Shown: piece after piece, positions 61,139 through 64,000 of the stretch
Layout: every line of letters begins with the position of its first letter
How positions within the stretch are numbered: the stretch's first letter is position 1
From: Promethearchaeota archaeon
GTDB taxonomy: Archaea; Asgardarchaeota; Lokiarchaeia; Sigyniarchaeales; SOKP01
Reading direction: 5' to 3'
DNA: 64,000 nt
NCBI GenBank assembly: GCA_016839705.1
Contig: JAEOTR010000079.1
Location: forward strand, 32,224-96,223
The notes under the pieces: model-generated
Told to the model about the DNA's origin: nothing
Database searches by the model: none
Seen by the model: the letters and a program-made list of their open reading frames with translations, nothing else
Position numbers and translations under genes: made by a program

Positions 61139-64000
61139 ATGATTATGAATCAAAAGATAGATAATACGAGAGATACACCTAAAATAACATTAATTACAGC
61201 TTCTGTTTTTTTGAAATGGTTAACTGAAGGGATTCACGAGATTTATAGTCAATTTGGAATTTTATTCGATTTTAAAATCTATTTTCTTAATGATTTGGAC
61301 TCAGGAAAAATATCAAAAGAGGAAGTTAAAGAAGCTATTTATCAATCTAAAGTTATGTTAATTGATATCCGAGGAAATTCTCCAACAGCTGAACTCTTGG
61401 TAAAATCTTATGAAGAAATGGAAAAAAGTCAACCAGAATTATTTGATACTAAAGAAATAATCGCATTAGTAGGAGGGAATAGCGAAATAAGAGGTTTGAC
61501 AAAAATGGGACCCTTTCAAGCCCGAAAGATACCTTCTCCTCAAAATAAGGATTATACTATTGATGAGATACCAGATTTAACGAAAGCAGTAAGATTTGGA
61601 CAGAGAATGACTGAGTTTTTGAAATTTCTGGGAAAAGTGTTCCCTTTTAAAACACTCAGACATGCACGCTATTGGGTCATAATGATGGACTATTGGGTGC
61701 ATGGATTAGGAGGGATTGCTGAGAATCATAAAAACATGCTTTTATTTCTTTTAAAGCACTATTTAGGATATAAGAATATTAAAGTTCCTAAACCAAAAAA
61801 GATTCCCTCTTTTGGGATTTATGATCCTCAATTGAATGAATATTTTAATAATATTGAAGATTATTTTAGAAAAAAGCCAATAGACCCTAATAAACAAACT
61901 ATAGGAATATTTTTTTATGGAGGATTATACTTTGAACAGTCTTTACCTATAGTAAAAGAATTTATGAAAAACTTGTCAGAATTTAATATTCTTCCTGTTT
62001 TTTCTGACGTTTTAACAAATATAGACGCTTATCAAAAATTATTTTTTAAAGATGGAGTAAAATTAATAAGGGCTGTTATTAATCTTCAATATTTTCAGTT
62101 AAATGGAGGTCCTTTTGGTGGAGATAACTCTATAACAATAGATTTATTTAAAAAATTAGATATCCCACAATTTAATCCAATAATACAATATGATATGCCT
62201 ATTGTGGAATATACTCAATCAAAAGAAGGGATTAACCCTATTAACCAAGTGATTGCAATTGTAATGCCCGAATTAGATGGAAGAATAGAAATGACTACTG
62301 TCGGCATTCTTAAAAATTTAGGATATTCTGATGATTTAAAATCCAATATTTTAGAAGTACAACCAATAATTGAAAATGTTAAATTCTATGCTCAAAGGAT
62401 TAAAAAATGGTTAAATTTAAGAATAAAAGAAAATTCCGAGAAAAAACTAGCAATTATTATTTATAACTATCCTCCTGGAGAAGATAAAATAGGTAATGCT
62501 GCTTATTTAGATGTGTCTGAGTCAGTCAAGAATTTAATGGAAAAGTTGATTAAAGAAGGATATAATACAGAAAAAATCCCTGAAAACAAGAATTTAATGG
62601 ATATATTTATCGATTTTGGTGCTGTAAATACACCTAAGTATACGAATATCCAAAAATATAAAGGACATAAAGTCTCTGTACAAGACTATATTAAATATTT
62701 TAAAATACTCCCATCACATCTACAAGATGAAATCATTGAATATTGGGGACCTCCACCAGGTAAGATTATGGTAGACAATTCACATCTAAAATTACCCATT
62801 ATCCAATATGGTAATATATATATTTGTCTACAGCCCTCCAGAAGTAAAGTATCTGGAGATCCTAATGAATATCATAATAAGAATTTACCCCCTCATCATC
62901 AATATTTCGCTTTTTATCGTTATTTAGAAAATATTTTAAATATTGATGCTATAATTCATGTTGGAACTCATGGGACTGAAGAATTCCTTCCAGGTAAGGA
63001 ATGTGCTGGTTGGATCTATGATTTTAATTTAAACTTAATTAATAGTATACCAAATATTTATTATTATCATATTACAAATACTAGTGAATCAGCTATCGCT
63101 AAAAGAAGAGGTAATGCGATTATTATTAATCACGCTGGACCCTCATTCAAAGACTCGGGATTATATCAAGAATTTGCTCAGTTAGAATTATTAATATCTG
63201 AATATCAAAATACAAACCTTTCATCTAGCCTTCAAAACCAAAAAAACAATAGAATCGATGATCTTGAAAAAAATATTAAATATTTAGCAAAAAGTATGAA
63301 TATTGAATATAAAAATATCGCAGAATTGGAAGATAAATTATATAGATATAAAGTTTCTGTAATACCCATGGGGCTCCATACATTAGGAAAATCTTATTCT
63401 TATCAACAAAAATTTGATCTAATTCGAATGATTTTATTACACTCAACTGAAAAACCAGATTATGTTGAAGAATTTCTTTTTTATTTTAAGAACAAAGAAA
63501 AAATACAAGTAAAAAAATTTGAAAGATACTTACACACTTTTTTCGAGAATAATGCAAATCAATTACCTTTTGAAGATATAAATCAAATGTTAGTATCTGA
63601 ATATGGTATAAATGAAGAAAAAAATCAACTAGTAATAAAATGGATATTGGATTTAATAAATAGAATTGAAAATTCTCTGGAATTAGACAATATTATCCAT
63701 GCTATAGAAGGAGGATATATTGAGCCAGGATTAGGAGGGGATCCAATCCGTTCTCCTCATATTTATCCAACTGGAAAAAATTCATATGGTTTTGATCCAC
63801 GATTAATACCTAATTCTACTGCAATAAAACGAGGAAATGAAATAGCAGAAAAATTAATTCAAAATTACAAAAATAATAATAATGAGTGGCCCGAAACTGT
63901 TAGTGTAGTACTTTGGGCTTTTGAAACTATGAAAACTGGGGGAGAAACTATTGGGCAAATTTTTAACTATTTAGGAGTTAAATCCATTAAAAATAAATCC
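61139..64000 (+). CDS. CobN/ChlH-family metal chelatase large subunit (partial)
   Basis: The frame is open from ATG 61139 (or 61145) to the window end, 954 codons so far; full-length members have about 1200-1300. Motifs include FFYGGLYFEQS, the conserved region IIHVGTHGTEEFLPGKE, GDPNEYHN, and EGGYIEPGLGGDPIRS near the end. It forms the cobalt or magnesium chelatase together with ChlID. Cobalt insertion for B12 fits an archaeon; no chlorophyll genes are seen. The C-terminus is outside the window. Confidence 0.9.
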   Translation, partial: MIMNQKIDNTRDTPKITLITASVFLKWLTEGIHEIYSQFGILFDFKIYFLNDLDSGKISKEEVKEAIYQSKVMLIDIRGNSPTAELLVKSYEEMEKSQPELFDTKEIIALVGGNSEIRGLTKMGPFQARKIPSPQNKDYTIDEIPDLTKAVRFGQRMTEFLKFLGKVFPFKTLRHARYWVIMMDYWVHGLGGIAENHKNMLLFLLKHYLGYKNIKVPKPKKIPSFGIYDPQLNEYFNNIEDYFRKKPIDPNKQTIGIFFYGGLYFEQSLPIVKEFMKNLSEFNILPVFSDVLTNIDAYQKLFFKDGVKLIRAVINLQYFQLNGGPFGGDNSITIDLFKKLDIPQFNPIIQYDMPIVEYTQSKEGINPINQVIAIVMPELDGRIEMTTVGILKNLGYSDDLKSNILEVQPIIENVKFYAQRIKKWLNLRIKENSEKKLAIIIYNYPPGEDKIGNAAYLDVSESVKNLMEKLIKEGYNTEKIPENKNLMDIFIDFGAVNTPKYTNIQKYKGHKVSVQDYIKYFKILPSHLQDEIIEYWGPPPGKIMVDNSHLKLPIIQYGNIYICLQPSRSKVSGDPNEYHNKNLPPHHQYFAFYRYLENILNIDAIIHVGTHGTEEFLPGKECAGWIYDFNLNLINSIPNIYYYHITNTSESAIAKRRGNAIIINHAGPSFKDSGLYQEFAQLELLISEYQNTNLSSSLQNQKNNRIDDLEKNIKYLAKSMNIEYKNIAELEDKLYRYKVSVIPMGLHTLGKSYSYQQKFDLIRMILLHSTEKPDYVEEFLFYFKNKEKIQVKKFERYLHTFFENNANQLPFEDINQMLVSEYGINEEKNQLVIKWILDLINRIENSLELDNIIHAIEGGYIEPGLGGDPIRSPHIYPTGKNSYGFDPRLIPNSTAIKRGNEIAEKLIQNYKNNNNEWPETVSVVLWAFETMKTGGETIGQIFNYLGVKSIKNKS

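Noticed and set aside
1..64000. CRISPR array, insertion sequence, rRNA operon or prophage
   Set aside because: No regularly spaced direct repeats, transposase, integrase, rRNA or phage structural genes were seen.

Overview
The window comes from an AT-rich archaeal chromosome. The information-processing genes are all archaeal or eukaryote-like: S19e, L31e, L39e, L18a/LX, aIF6, prefoldin alpha, PDCD5, SecE, FtsY, DnaG-type primase, RNase P Rpr2 and Nep1. With these come a roadblock-like protein, a possible longin-like protein, a COG2229-like small GTPase, several SCP2-domain proteins and tRNA genes with introns outside the anticodon loop. This mix suggests an Asgard (Lokiarchaeia/Promethearchaeota-like) archaeon. 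That placement is inferred from gene content; no marker phylogeny was run.

Layout. 1-4 kb: an Lrp/AsnC-like regulator with a built-in TBP-like repeat (cut by the window start), SAH hydrolase, an ArsA/Get3 ATPase and a candidate structured RNA. 4-11 kb: DnaG, then the conserved minus-strand cluster rps19e-pdcd5-rpl39e-rpl31e-aIF6-rpl18a-pfdA-ftsY-secE, diverging from CRM protein, rnp4 and nep1. 11-25 kb: tRNA-Gly, a radical SAM/AlkD repair pair, metabolic genes, a tRNA-Met whose mature form requires four introns, a signalling-type cluster (zinc-ribbon, roadblock, longin-like) and a sensor-kinase remnant. 25-42 kb: intron-bearing tRNA-Arg and tRNA-Asp, two SCP2 proteins, MutY-like glycosylase, CoA-transferase/GNAT fusion, TatD, thymidylate synthase, MoaD, two dolichol-kinase-like membrane proteins, Maf and a RimK-like ligase. 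42-50 kb: a GTPase/partner pair and a four-gene operon encoding a predicted AAA+ pseudo-ATPase, an SMC ATPase, a kleisin and a ScpB/Kite-like protein. 50-55 kb: cysteine synthase preceded by a 16-codon leader ORF with seven Cys codons, and a divergent ArsR/ACR3 arsenic island. 55-64 kb: membrane proteins, a CDF-like protein with winged helices, HD phosphohydrolases (one truncated), paired structured repeats, and a ChlID/CobN-type metal chelatase pair, CobN running off the window end.

Most notable: (1) the cysteine-rich leader inside a perfect inverted repeat upstream of cysteine synthase, which looks like an attenuator; (2) the SMC-kleisin-Kite operon led by an AAA+ protein whose Walker A and Walker B residues are both lost; (3) tRNA-Met with introns in the D-loop, anticodon loop, T-stem and T-loop, its T-loop intron sharing a 12-nt core with the T-loop intron of tRNA-Asp; (4) the Lrp-TBP fusion regulator; (5) two copies of a double-hairpin element with a covarying base pair.
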